Shown: positions 17,805-24,988 of the stretch, in pieces
How the letters are laid out: each line of letters opens with the position of its first letter
How positions within the stretch are numbered: the stretch's first letter is position 1
Origin: Bog-159 sp050008575
GTDB lineage: Bacteria > Acidobacteriota > Terriglobia > Bryobacterales > Bryobacteraceae
Assembly (NCBI GenBank): GCA_050008575.1
Contig: JBEKMJ010000035.1
Coordinates: forward strand, 11,870 to 75,869
DNA length: 64,000 nucleotides
Direction: 5' to 3'
The notes under the pieces: model-generated
The model's database searches: none
What the model saw: the letters and a program-made list of their open reading frames with translations, nothing else
Told to the model about the DNA's origin: nothing
Position numbers and translations under genes: made by a program

Positions 17805-17855
17805 GTGGCGTGCCAGAGGCAGCGCATGGCGCCGCCCCACAATTACAATAGTTCC

Positions 17856-18821
17856 GTGCCCCCCCAATTCGACGTGGCCGGCGTCGGCCTCAACGCCACC
17901 GATACCCTTCTGGTCGTGCCCCGCTTCCCCCCATACGCCGGCAAAGTTCCGTTCGAGGAAGAGATTGTCAGTCCCGGCGGACAGGTGGCCAGCGCCATGG
18001 CGGCGTGCGCGCGCCTGGGCTTGCGCACTAAATACATCGGCACCATCGGCGACGACGAGCGCGGCCGCATCCAATGGGAGAGCCTGTGCCAGGCGGGCAT
18101 CAATCTGGATCACGTGCAGCGGCGCGCCGGCTGCCCCAACCAGTCTGCATACATCATCATCGACCGCGGCACCGGCGAGCGCACCGTGCTGTGGTCGCGC
18201 CCCGAGTGCCTGCGCATCGATCCCTCCGAAATCACCCCGGACCAGATTCTGTGCGCGCGCCTGCTGCATATCGACGGGCACGATACCCCCGCGGTGGCGC
18301 ACGCGGCGCGCATCGCGCACGGCGCGGGCATTCCCGTGACGGTGGATGTCGACACCATCTATCACGGATTCGACCAGGTGCTGCCGCATGTGGACTACCT
18401 CATCGCCAGCTCCGAATTCCCCACTCAGTGGACCAACGAGCGCGATCCGCTACGCGCCCTGGAACTGATCCAGCGCGAATACGGCATGCGCGTGGCCGCC
18501 ATGACTCTGGGCGCGCACGGAGCCCTGGCGCTGGCCAACGGCCGCTTCCTATATTCGCCTGCGTTTGTAGTAAACTGCGTGGATACCACCGGCGCCGGCG
18601 ACGTGTTCCACGGCGCCTTCTGCTATTCTGTTTTGCAAGGCATGAGTCTCGCGGACGCATTGGATTTCTCGAACGCCATGGCGGCGCTGAATTGCACGGC
18701 CATGGGCGCGCGCGGCGGCATCGCGGGCGTGCGGGAGGTCCGCGCGCTGATCGAACGTGCGCCGCGGCGCGCGCATCCCGATATGCAGGCGCGCATCGCA
18801 CGCGCGGCCCCTACCATTTAA
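17856..18821 (+). CDS. PfkB-family carbohydrate/nucleoside kinase
   Basis: 321 residues from a GTG at 17856. Upstream in-frame GTG (17805) and ATG (17826) codons lie in hairpin-repeat sequence and would add an unnatural tail. The N-terminal GGQVASAMAACARLG (PfkB signature 1) and C-terminal VDTTGAGDVFHGAFCY (signature 2, with catalytic Asp and anion hole) are intact. The family phosphorylates sugars or nucleosides at a primary hydroxyl using ATP. The exact substrate is unknown. The rhomboid gene starts directly after the stop, followed by a glutaredoxin-like gene and bshB1, all tightly packed, so this is one operon. Confidence 0.88.
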   Translation: MPPQFDVAGVGLNATDTLLVVPRFPPYAGKVPFEEEIVSPGGQVASAMAACARLGLRTKYIGTIGDDERGRIQWESLCQAGINLDHVQRRAGCPNQSAYIIIDRGTGERTVLWSRPECLRIDPSEITPDQILCARLLHIDGHDTPAVAHAARIAHGAGIPVTVDVDTIYHGFDQVLPHVDYLIASSEFPTQWTNERDPLRALELIQREYGMRVAAMTLGAHGALALANGRFLYSPAFVVNCVDTTGAGDVFHGAFCYSVLQGMSLADALDFSNAMAALNCTAMGARGGIAGVREVRALIERAPRRAHPDMQARIARAAPTI

Positions 18822-19493
18822 ATGTTCCCTCTTAAAGATACGCAGCCCAGCTATTCGCGGCCGGTGGTGAACATTGCGCTCATCACTATAAATATACTGG
18901 TGTTCCTGTTCGAATACTCGCTCGGGCCGCGCACCCTGAATGCCTTCATAGAATACTACGGGCTGGTGCCGGACCATTTTCAGGTGAGCCGGGTTTTCAC
19001 CGCCATGTTCCTGCATGGCGGCTGGATGCACGTGTTGGGCAATATGTTGTTCCTGTGGGTTTTCGGCGGCCGGATCGAGGACCTGCTGGGGCATGGGAAA
19101 TATCTGGTGTTCTATCTGCTCTGCGGAATTGTGGCGGCGCTCGGCCAGGTGGTGGCGAGCCCATATTCCACGGTTCCCATGGTGGGAGCCAGCGGCGCGA
19201 TCGCCGGCGTGATGGGCGCTTATCTGATCAAGTTTCCGCGCGCGCGGATCCTCACGCTGGTGTTTGTGGTTTTCTTCGTCACGACCATCGAAATTCCCGC
19301 GCCCATCATGCTGGGGTATTGGTTCATTACGCAATTGTTCAGCGGGTTCGGCACCATTGCGCGCACGCACATTTCGCAAGGCGGCACAGCCTACTTCGCG
19401 CACATCGGCGGATTTGTGGCGGGCATGCTGCTGGTGAAAATCATGGGAACCAGCGACCGCTACAACCGGCGGCGCGACCATTACTGGGAATGA
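18822..19493 (+). CDS. Rhomboid-family intramembrane serine protease
   Basis: 223 residues with six or seven membrane helices. The L1 loop contains the usual FLHGGWMHVLGNMLFLWVFG. The nucleophile Ser is in GASGAIAGVMGAY and the catalytic His in YFAHIGGFVAGML, so the Ser-His dyad is complete. Rhomboids cut transmembrane segments of other membrane proteins. The ATG follows the preceding stop directly (TAAATG), and the next gene overlaps its stop by 4 bases, which implies translational coupling through the operon. The natural substrate cannot be inferred. Confidence 0.92.
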   Translation: MFPLKDTQPSYSRPVVNIALITINILVFLFEYSLGPRTLNAFIEYYGLVPDHFQVSRVFTAMFLHGGWMHVLGNMLFLWVFGGRIEDLLGHGKYLVFYLLCGIVAALGQVVASPYSTVPMVGASGAIAGVMGAYLIKFPRARILTLVFVVFFVTTIEIPAPIMLGYWFITQLFSGFGTIARTHISQGGTAYFAHIGGFVAGMLLVKIMGTSDRYNRRRDHYWE

Positions 19494-19732
19494 CCCGCGT
19501 GACTCTCTACACGCGTGTGGGATGCTGCCTGTGCGACGAAGCCAAGCGCGTGCTGGCAGCGGCCCGTGGGCGCGCGGTCTTCGATTTCGAAGAGATCGAT
19601 ATCGACCGCCATCCCGAGTGGTTGACGTTGTACAACGAAGAGGTGCCGGTGATCGCCATCGACGGGCGCAAGGCGTTCAAATATAAAGTATCCATGGACG
19701 AATTCCTGAAAAGGCTGGCGGCGCGCGCATGA
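19490..19732 (+). CDS. Glutaredoxin-like protein (DUF836 type)
   Basis: 80 residues: MTRVTLYTRVGCCLCDEAKR with a CxxC active site (Cys12-Cys15, with an extra Cys13), then IDIDRHPEWLTLYNEEVPVI with the cis-Pro loop (EVPVI). This is a minimal thioredoxin fold of the glutaredoxin-like DUF836 group. It overlaps the rhomboid stop (ATGA) and is itself overlapped by bshB1, so it is coupled to a bacillithiol gene. A role as a thiol-disulfide reductase that works with bacillithiol is an attractive inference, not shown. Confidence 0.88.
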   Translation: MTRVTLYTRVGCCLCDEAKRVLAAARGRAVFDFEEIDIDRHPEWLTLYNEEVPVIAIDGRKAFKYKVSMDEFLKRLAARA

Positions 19733-20451
19733 GCCTCGACGTGCTGGCGATCGCCGCCCATCCCGACGATATCGAGCAGACTTGCGGCGGCACATTGCTG
19801 CGCATGGCCGAAATGGGCTATCGCACCGGAGCGCTCGATCTGACCGCCGGCGACATGGGCACGCGCGGCACCCCCGAACAGCGCCTGGCGGAAGCCGAGG
19901 TGGCGGCGCGGCACTTGCGTTTGCAGTGGCGCGGCAACCTGCGATTCCCCGATGCGCGCCTGGAGAATAACATCGGCGCGCGCATGACGCTGGCGGTAAA
20001 GATCCGCGAACTGCGCCCGCGCGTCGTCATCCTGCCGTATTGGCAGGGCCGCCATCCCGATCATTACCACGCCAGCGAATTGGGTTATGAAGCCTGCTTC
20101 CTGGCGGGTCTGAAAAAGCTGGATGAGTATTCCGAGCCGCATCGCCCTTACAAAGTGATCTACGCGTCGCTGTATGCCAATGTGACGCCTTCGTTCGTGG
20201 TGGATATCAGCGGCCAGTTCGAAGCCCGCATGACGGCTCTGTTGAGCTATCAATCGCAGTACGGGGCGCAATATGGGGCGCGGGACGAGGGCGGCGGATT
20301 GTTTCCGCAGCAGCAGGAAATCCGCGAGCGCCTGGGAGCCATCGCCCGGTTCTACGGCAACCTGATCGGCGTGAAGTACGGCGAACCTTTCGTGGTCAAG
20401 GAAACCATCCAGGTGGATGACATCGTCAACATGGGTGTACGCAGTATTTAG
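19729..20451 (+). CDS. bshB1: Bacillithiol biosynthesis deacetylase BshB1
   Basis: 240 residues. It is a PIG-L/LmbE zinc deacetylase with the metal motif AAHPDDIEQTCGGTL at the N-terminus and HPDHYHAS (third ligand) at ~105. The C-terminal signature FYGNLIGVKYGEPFVVKE matches BshB1 rather than mycothiol MshB. It removes the acetyl group from GlcNAc-malate to give GlcN-malate, the second step of bacillithiol synthesis. The glycosyltransferase BshA and ligase BshC are not in this window. The start ATG overlaps the glutaredoxin-like gene by 4 bases. Confidence 0.92.
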   Translation: MSLDVLAIAAHPDDIEQTCGGTLLRMAEMGYRTGALDLTAGDMGTRGTPEQRLAEAEVAARHLRLQWRGNLRFPDARLENNIGARMTLAVKIRELRPRVVILPYWQGRHPDHYHASELGYEACFLAGLKKLDEYSEPHRPYKVIYASLYANVTPSFVVDISGQFEARMTALLSYQSQYGAQYGARDEGGGLFPQQQEIRERLGAIARFYGNLIGVKYGEPFVVKETIQVDDIVNMGVRSI

Positions 20452-20474
20452 GTGGGACAGGGAGAAAATAGCCA

Positions 20475-21050
20475 ATGCCTCACGCCGCGCGCAGATCCGT
20501 TCTCTTCTCGGTGGCCGCGTTATCGATCTTGAGCGCGCCCGCACTCGCGCAGCAGACGGATACAGGAGTGGGAATCGTAGCCGTTTCGGCGGGCGGGCTC
20601 TTCGGGCTGGGCGCGCACGGATCGGTAGGCGCCAGCCTGGGCGCTCCGGTTTCGAAGTATCTGGTGCCTTTCATCGACTTCTCCTATTCCCCGCTCACCA
20701 GCTATGCGTTCACTTATGGCGAGAACCTTACGGGCAAAGGCCTGTTCACGTCCAGTCTGTTGGATGTCAACGGCGGAGTCAAAATCCGCTTCACCAGCAA
20801 GAGCGACTGGGTGCCGTATATCGGGCTGGGGGCCGGACTCCTGCGTGTGTCGTCAAGCACAAATACGAGCGGTTTCAGCGTGACATCGACCGTCAACGCC
20901 AGCCGCGATGAGGCGGCGGGCAATGCCAGTGCGGGCGCGCTGTATTACGTTACCCCGCACGTCGGGTTTGGGATCGAGATGAAGGGATATATGGCGCAGC
21001 ACAATCACTTCGGGCGCGCCTCTGTAGGAGTCTTCTACCAGTTCCCGTAA
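20475..21050 (+). CDS. Secreted/outer-membrane beta-barrel protein
   Basis: 191 residues. Signal peptide (RRSVLFSVAALSILSAPALAQ), then alternating hydrophobic strands rich in Gly and aromatic residues (FGLGAHGSVGASLG, LVPFIDFSYSPL, GVKIRFTSKSDWVPYIGLGA). It ends in a strand with terminal aromatic and Pro (VGVFYQFP), as in small OmpA/OmpW-like barrels. It is probably an outer-membrane protein of unknown function. It lies 23 bases after bshB1 and could be the last gene of that operon, with GGGAGAAA as ribosome site. Confidence 0.75.
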   Translation: MPHAARRSVLFSVAALSILSAPALAQQTDTGVGIVAVSAGGLFGLGAHGSVGASLGAPVSKYLVPFIDFSYSPLTSYAFTYGENLTGKGLFTSSLLDVNGGVKIRFTSKSDWVPYIGLGAGLLRVSSSTNTSGFSVTSTVNASRDEAAGNASAGALYYVTPHVGFGIEMKGYMAQHNHFGRASVGVFYQFP

Positions 21051-21051
21051 A

Positions 21052-21181
21052 CGTGGCGCACGCCCGCGGCGTGCCGTGTCGGCACTCATGCCGACACAGG
21101 CGAGCGAAGCTCGCTCTGGCCTTTCTGCATTTTCAGTTAACAGAAAACGCCACAGTGGGGCAGGCTCGCAGCCTGCCCCAC
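21052..21181. repeat. Hairpin repeat cluster, ending in a 12-bp-arm hairpin
   Basis: Palindromes in order: GGCGCACGCCcgcGGCGTGCC, GTGTCGGCA/TGCCGACAC, GGCGAGCgaaGCTCGC, and a terminal hairpin with arms GTGGGGCAGGCT/AGCCTGCCCCAC and a 3-base loop (21155-21181). It lies between convergent genes and could double as a bidirectional terminator. Confidence 0.8.
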
Positions 21182-21189
21182 CGCAACCA

Positions 21190-22068
21190 TCACTTCGGCG
21201 CATAATATCCCGCGCGCGTCCGAACCACCACACCAGGCGCATCTACATCCACCCGGATCTTCCGGAACGTCCCATCGGCCGCCAGGTTCGAAGGCGTGTA
21301 CGCCAGCACATATTGATTTCGGATCTCGTGTGCAATCTCGGGCGTGATGTTCGCCACCTCCGCCACATCGTTGGGAAACCAGGAACGCCCACCCGTCTGC
21401 TGGGTCAATTCGCTGAGCTGCTTCCTGGCGCGGGCCGCGCTTTCCGGCTCTTCGGCGCCCAGCAGGCCCACGGCATAAATAATCACGCCGTTCTGCTGTG
21501 CCGCCTCCACCAGGTGCGCCTGCTTTTCCTCGCTGCTGTTGTCTTCCCCGTCGGTCACCACCAGCAACACCTTCTTGTCCTTGTGAGCGCGATGCCGCAG
21601 GTGCTCGATTCCCAACAGCAGGGCATCGCGCATGGCGGTCTCGCCCTTCGCATCCAGATTGCGCAAGGCCTTTTCCAGATCTTTGATATCGTTGGTGAAT
21701 TCCTTGGCCAGCACCGCTTTTTCATTGAAGTCGATGATGAAGACCTCGTCCTGCGGATTGGACGCCTTCACCATGGCTAGCGCGGCCGAGGCCACCCGGT
21801 CGCGCTTATCGGTCATACTGGCGCTGCTATCGATGACCAGCCCCAGCGAGATCGGCACGTCTTCCTGCCGGAACAGGCCGATCGTTTGCGTTTCGCCGTT
21901 TTCATAAACCCGGAAGGCGCGTACGGGAAGGTCTCTCACGATCTTGCCGTCGCGGTCGAAAACCGATACGTTCAGCACCACCAGGCGTGCGTCGGTCCGG
22001 AACGTCGCTTCCTGGCCAAACAACGCCAGGCTCGCCAATGTCATCAACATTACCTGCCGCAGGGGCAT
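21190..22068 (-). CDS. VWFA-related acidobacterial domain protein (secreted)
   Basis: 292 residues. Short signal peptide (MPLRQVMLMTLASLALFGQ), then the opening typical of this acidobacterial family (RTDARLVVLNVSVFDRDGKIVRDL), followed by a von Willebrand A domain. The metal site DSSASM (~95) is complete, with Thr in the KGETAMRDAL loop and Asp in VVTDGEDNSSEE. The C-terminus IRNQYVLAYTPSNLAADGTFRKIRVDV is the family's beta domain. The function is adhesion or protein-protein contact outside the cytoplasm; partners are unknown. It appears monocistronic. Confidence 0.9.
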   Translation of the reverse strand: MPLRQVMLMTLASLALFGQEATFRTDARLVVLNVSVFDRDGKIVRDLPVRAFRVYENGETQTIGLFRQEDVPISLGLVIDSSASMTDKRDRVASAALAMVKASNPQDEVFIIDFNEKAVLAKEFTNDIKDLEKALRNLDAKGETAMRDALLLGIEHLRHRAHKDKKVLLVVTDGEDNSSEEKQAHLVEAAQQNGVIIYAVGLLGAEEPESAARARKQLSELTQQTGGRSWFPNDVAEVANITPEIAHEIRNQYVLAYTPSNLAADGTFRKIRVDVDAPGVVVRTRAGYYAPK

Positions 22069-22140
22069 CTACAACTATAGAAGCACATCAAGTGCCGCAA
22101 AGTTCCTGCATGCCGCGCCCCTCGCTATGATTGTGGATAG

Positions 22141-23055
22141 ATGCCAACAATTCTCGATGGAAACCGCGTCCGCGACCAGATTCTGCGCGACCTGCATCCG
22201 CGTGTGGCCGCGCTGGCGGCGGCTTGGCGTCCGCCGGGACTCGCCGTGGTGCTGGTGGGGAACGATCCCGGCTCGCAAATCTATGTGCGCAATAAAGTGA
22301 AGGCTTGCGCGGAATTGGGCATCGCGAGCCAGACGCTCACGCCGCCCGCCACCCTCGCTACCGAAAAATTGCTGGCCGTCATCGACGAATTGAACCAACG
22401 GCCCGATATCGACGGCATCCTCGTACAATTGCCTCTGCCCCCCCAGGTGGATACGCGCCGCGTATTGCTGGCGGTCGCGCCGGAAAAGGACGTCGACGGA
22501 TTCCATCCCATGAACGTGGGCAACCTGGTAGCCGGACGTCCTGGACCGCGCCCCTGCACTCCCGCCGGCATAATGGAGCTTCTAAAGCAATACGAGATTC
22601 CGGTGGCCGGCAAGCGTGCCGTGGTGGTGGGACGCTCGGACATCGTGGGCAAACCGATGGCGCTGCTGCTGCTGCACGCGCACGCCACAGTCACCATCTG
22701 TCACTCGCGAACCGTGGATCTGCCCGGCGTCTGCCGCGAAGGCGAGATCCTGGTCGCCGCCATGGGCCGCCCCGCCATGCTGACGGCCGATTTTATCCGG
22801 CCGGGCGCGGTGGTGATCGACGTGGGCATGAACCGCATCACGGACCCAGCCGCCGCCGCGCGCATTTTCCGCAACGCGCCGGAACGCCTGGCAACATTGG
22901 AGCGCAAAGGCAGCGTACTGGTGGGCGATGTCGATCCACTGGCCATGCAAGAGAAAGCGTCGGCCTATACGCCAGTGCCCGGCGGAGTAGGGCCGTTGAC
23001 GATTGCCATGCTGATGTCGAATACCGTGGCTGGGGCGGAGCAGGCGTTGCGCTGA
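22141..23055 (+). CDS. folD: Methylenetetrahydrofolate dehydrogenase/cyclohydrolase FolD
   Basis: 304 residues. It has the conserved catalytic Lys in IYVRNKVKACAELGI, DGILVQLPLP, KDVDGFHPMNVG, the NADP site VVVGRSDIVGKPMALLL and the closing PVPGGVGPLTIAMLM. This bifunctional enzyme oxidises 5,10-methylene-THF to methenyl-THF and hydrolyses it to 10-formyl-THF in the cytoplasm. Length is normal (about 285-300). It starts 72 bases from the divergent VWFA protein and seems monocistronic; a degraded toxin-antitoxin locus follows. Confidence 0.96.
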   Translation: MPTILDGNRVRDQILRDLHPRVAALAAAWRPPGLAVVLVGNDPGSQIYVRNKVKACAELGIASQTLTPPATLATEKLLAVIDELNQRPDIDGILVQLPLPPQVDTRRVLLAVAPEKDVDGFHPMNVGNLVAGRPGPRPCTPAGIMELLKQYEIPVAGKRAVVVGRSDIVGKPMALLLLHAHATVTICHSRTVDLPGVCREGEILVAAMGRPAMLTADFIRPGAVVIDVGMNRITDPAAAARIFRNAPERLATLERKGSVLVGDVDPLAMQEKASAYTPVPGGVGPLTIAMLMSNTVAGAEQALR

Positions 23056-23085
23056 TAGCTGAAAGCTGGCAGTTGGTGGCGGATA

Positions 23086-23100
23086 GCTGAAAGCTGATAG
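23086..23100 (+). repeat. 15-bp direct repeat flanking the dead toxin-antitoxin locus, left copy
   Basis: GCTGAAAGCTGATAG, identical to the right copy at 23417-23431. Related AGCTGAAAGCTG words surround both. The pair brackets the toxin-antitoxin remnant. Confidence 0.6.
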
Positions 23101-23111
23101 GAGCCAGGGCT

Positions 23112-23325
23112 GGACCGGTTAGCCATCGAAACCGGGCCTCCCGCCGACGAATTGCTGCAAGATGCCTTTGTCGGTTATTTCGACGAGATGACGGAGACGC
23201 GGCAGATGCTCGACAACCGCTATGACGATCTCAAGAGCGGCCGGGTGAAACCCATCGGCGGCGATGAGATGATGAAAGCGCGCCGGCGCGCGCGAAGCGT
23301 GGCGCGGCAAGCCGAGCCTCGATGA
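23112..23325 (+). pseudogene. Antitoxin gene remnant (ribbon-helix-helix/ParD-like), N-terminus lost
   Basis: The forward strand reads LDRLAIETGPPADELLQDA, FVGYFDEMTETRQMLDNRYD and DLKSGRVKPIGGDEMM before a basic tail and a stop. This is the body of the antitoxins that pair with RelE/ParE toxins in soil bacteria. The usual first ~15 residues with a start codon are missing; the sequence is instead joined to repeat DNA. The stop overlaps the start of the toxin remnant (ATGA), the normal arrangement for such pairs. Confidence 0.6.
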
Positions 23326-23366
23326 CCGAGTACGATTTTCACCCGGAAGTGGAGGGCGACCCTTGA
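23322..23366 (+). pseudogene. RelE/ParE toxin gene remnant (first 14 codons only)
   Basis: ATG ACC GAG TAC GAT TTT CAC CCG reads MTEYDFHPEVEGDP and stops. The opening is that of RelE/ParE toxins (M-T-x-Y-x-x-H-P-E-A), but everything after the first strand is gone. It overlaps the antitoxin remnant by 4 bases. Confidence 0.55.
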
Positions 23367-23416
23367 GATTCACGAATAAACCCGACGAGAAGCCGTAGTG
23401 GGTGGTGGCATTCTGC

Positions 23417-23431
23417 GCTGAAAGCTGATAG
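23417..23431 (+). repeat. 15-bp direct repeat flanking the dead toxin-antitoxin locus, right copy
   Basis: Identical to 23086-23100. It sits 8 bases before the 3' end of the S41 peptidase gene. Confidence 0.6.
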
Positions 23432-23439
23432 CCGATAGC

Positions 23440-24912
23440 TTACTTCAACACGTCCAACGCCTTCAAAATCTGCGTATCCCGTTGCGCGTCCACCTCGTCG
23501 CCCTTTTCCACCCCCAGCGTCAAGTTGAAGATCTCGGTCTTCAAACGGTTCGCGATGAATTCGCGCTCGACGGACCACTCGTTCACTCCCGGCTGTATGT
23601 TGCGCTGCGAAAGAAACACCTGAAACTCGTCCAGCAGCGCCGGAGTCACTTCGAAATCTTCCGTGATCTTGTGATTGCCGACATAGCCGGTGGCGAAAGT
23701 GGTGAAAGAGCCGCTGGCGTCGAGCACGGCGCGCAAGCGTGTGGGGACGGGTGGCGTGACCACATAATCGGGCACGATCCCGCCGCCTCCCGTCACCTTG
23801 CGGCCAGCGTCGGTGTGAAACTGGGCCTGGCCGTTCGGGTGGGCCGTGGCGGCCGCCAGCGCGAACTGACGGGAATCCAGCGGCTTCTGAATCGAGCGTC
23901 CGCTGGGCGTATAGTAGAGCGCGGTGGTCAGCGCCAACCCCGTGCCGGACGAGAGCGGATAAACGCTCTGTACCAACCCTTTGCCATAGCTGGCTTCGCC
24001 CACCACCACCGCGCGGTCATGATCCTGCAGCGCGCCGGTCACGATTTCCGATGCGCTGGCGGTCTTCTCATTCACCAACACCGCCAACGGGAACTCATAG
24101 GGACTGGCGCCGGCCGGCACGTCTTCCGACTTCTCCTCGACGTTGCGCCCGCGCACGGTCACGATCCGCGCGCCGGGTTTCAGAAACAGGGCGGCGGTTT
24201 CGAGCGCCGATGTCACCAGGCCGCCTGGATTCTTGCGCAGATCCAGCACCAGGCCTTTCAGGTCGCGGCCGCCCAGCTTTTCGATTGCGTCCCGGATGAG
24301 CCGGCCGGTCTTTTCATCGAAGCTGGATACGCGCAGGTATCCGATGCCGGGCTTCAGAAGAAAGGCGCGCTCTACGCTGGGCTCCTGCATCTCCTCGGGC
24401 GTGAGCACGAAGTTCAGGAAGCGCGCGTTGCCCGGCCGCCGCACCACAAGCTGGGCCTGCTGCTGGCGTGATTGCGTAAGCAGCGCGATGAGCCGATCCA
24501 TGTCGAGCCGGCTGAGCTGGTAGCCGTTTACAGCCAGGATCTCGTCCCCCGGCGCAATGCCCGATTTCGCCGACGGCGTGCCGGGCAGGGTCTGCAGTAC
24601 GATCACGCGGCCGGGAAGCACCGATACCACGCTGCCGAAACCTTTCTCGGTGGAGGTCTGGAGTTTCTTGAGTTGCTCGAACTGGCCGGGATCGAAGAAG
24701 ACGGAATGCGGATCGAGGCGGCGCAGCATGCCCGGAATGGCCCCTTGAAAGAAGGCCTGCTCCGATGAAACAGGATCGGCGGCGTTATCTTCGACAATGG
24801 CGTAGGCTTCCGTGACACTCTTAACGCTGGACTCGAGGCCATCGTCGGAGGCCACGGACGACAGGCATAACAGGAGTGCGAGAATCGCGGCCCCACGGAG
24901 GTGATTGCGCAT
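23440..24912 (-). CDS. C-terminal processing peptidase, S41 family
   Basis: 490 residues. Signal peptide at 1-22, then a PDZ domain (~90-170: GIAPGDEILAVNGYQLSRLD) and the S41 protease domain. The catalytic Ser is in VNEKTASASEIVTGAL and the Lys in YGKGLVQSVYPL, so the Ser-Lys dyad is complete. A ~100-residue C-terminal extension follows. Such enzymes trim or degrade periplasmic and lipoproteins from their C-termini. It is exported and possibly membrane-anchored. Its upstream neighbour in the same direction is a fibre-like protein gene, separated by a hairpin cluster. Confidence 0.93.
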   Translation of the reverse strand: MRNHLRGAAILALLLCLSSVASDDGLESSVKSVTEAYAIVEDNAADPVSSEQAFFQGAIPGMLRRLDPHSVFFDPGQFEQLKKLQTSTEKGFGSVVSVLPGRVIVLQTLPGTPSAKSGIAPGDEILAVNGYQLSRLDMDRLIALLTQSRQQQAQLVVRRPGNARFLNFVLTPEEMQEPSVERAFLLKPGIGYLRVSSFDEKTGRLIRDAIEKLGGRDLKGLVLDLRKNPGGLVTSALETAALFLKPGARIVTVRGRNVEEKSEDVPAGASPYEFPLAVLVNEKTASASEIVTGALQDHDRAVVVGEASYGKGLVQSVYPLSSGTGLALTTALYYTPSGRSIQKPLDSRQFALAAATAHPNGQAQFHTDAGRKVTGGGGIVPDYVVTPPVPTRLRAVLDASGSFTTFATGYVGNHKITEDFEVTPALLDEFQVFLSQRNIQPGVNEWSVEREFIANRLKTEIFNLTLGVEKGDEVDAQRDTQILKALDVLK

Positions 24913-24943
24913 GCGGTAATTTCATTTTAGCGCCTCGTGCGGG

Positions 24944-24980
24944 GCAGGACTCTAGTCCTGCGGCGGGTCTCCAGACCCGC
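24944..24980. repeat. Two adjacent hairpin modules
   Basis: GCAGGACTCTAGTCCTGC (24944-24961) followed by GCGGGTCTCCAGACCCGC (24963-24980). The same two modules recur together in the 27.06-27.15 kb cluster. Confidence 0.8.
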
Positions 24981-24988
24981 TCTTTGTT

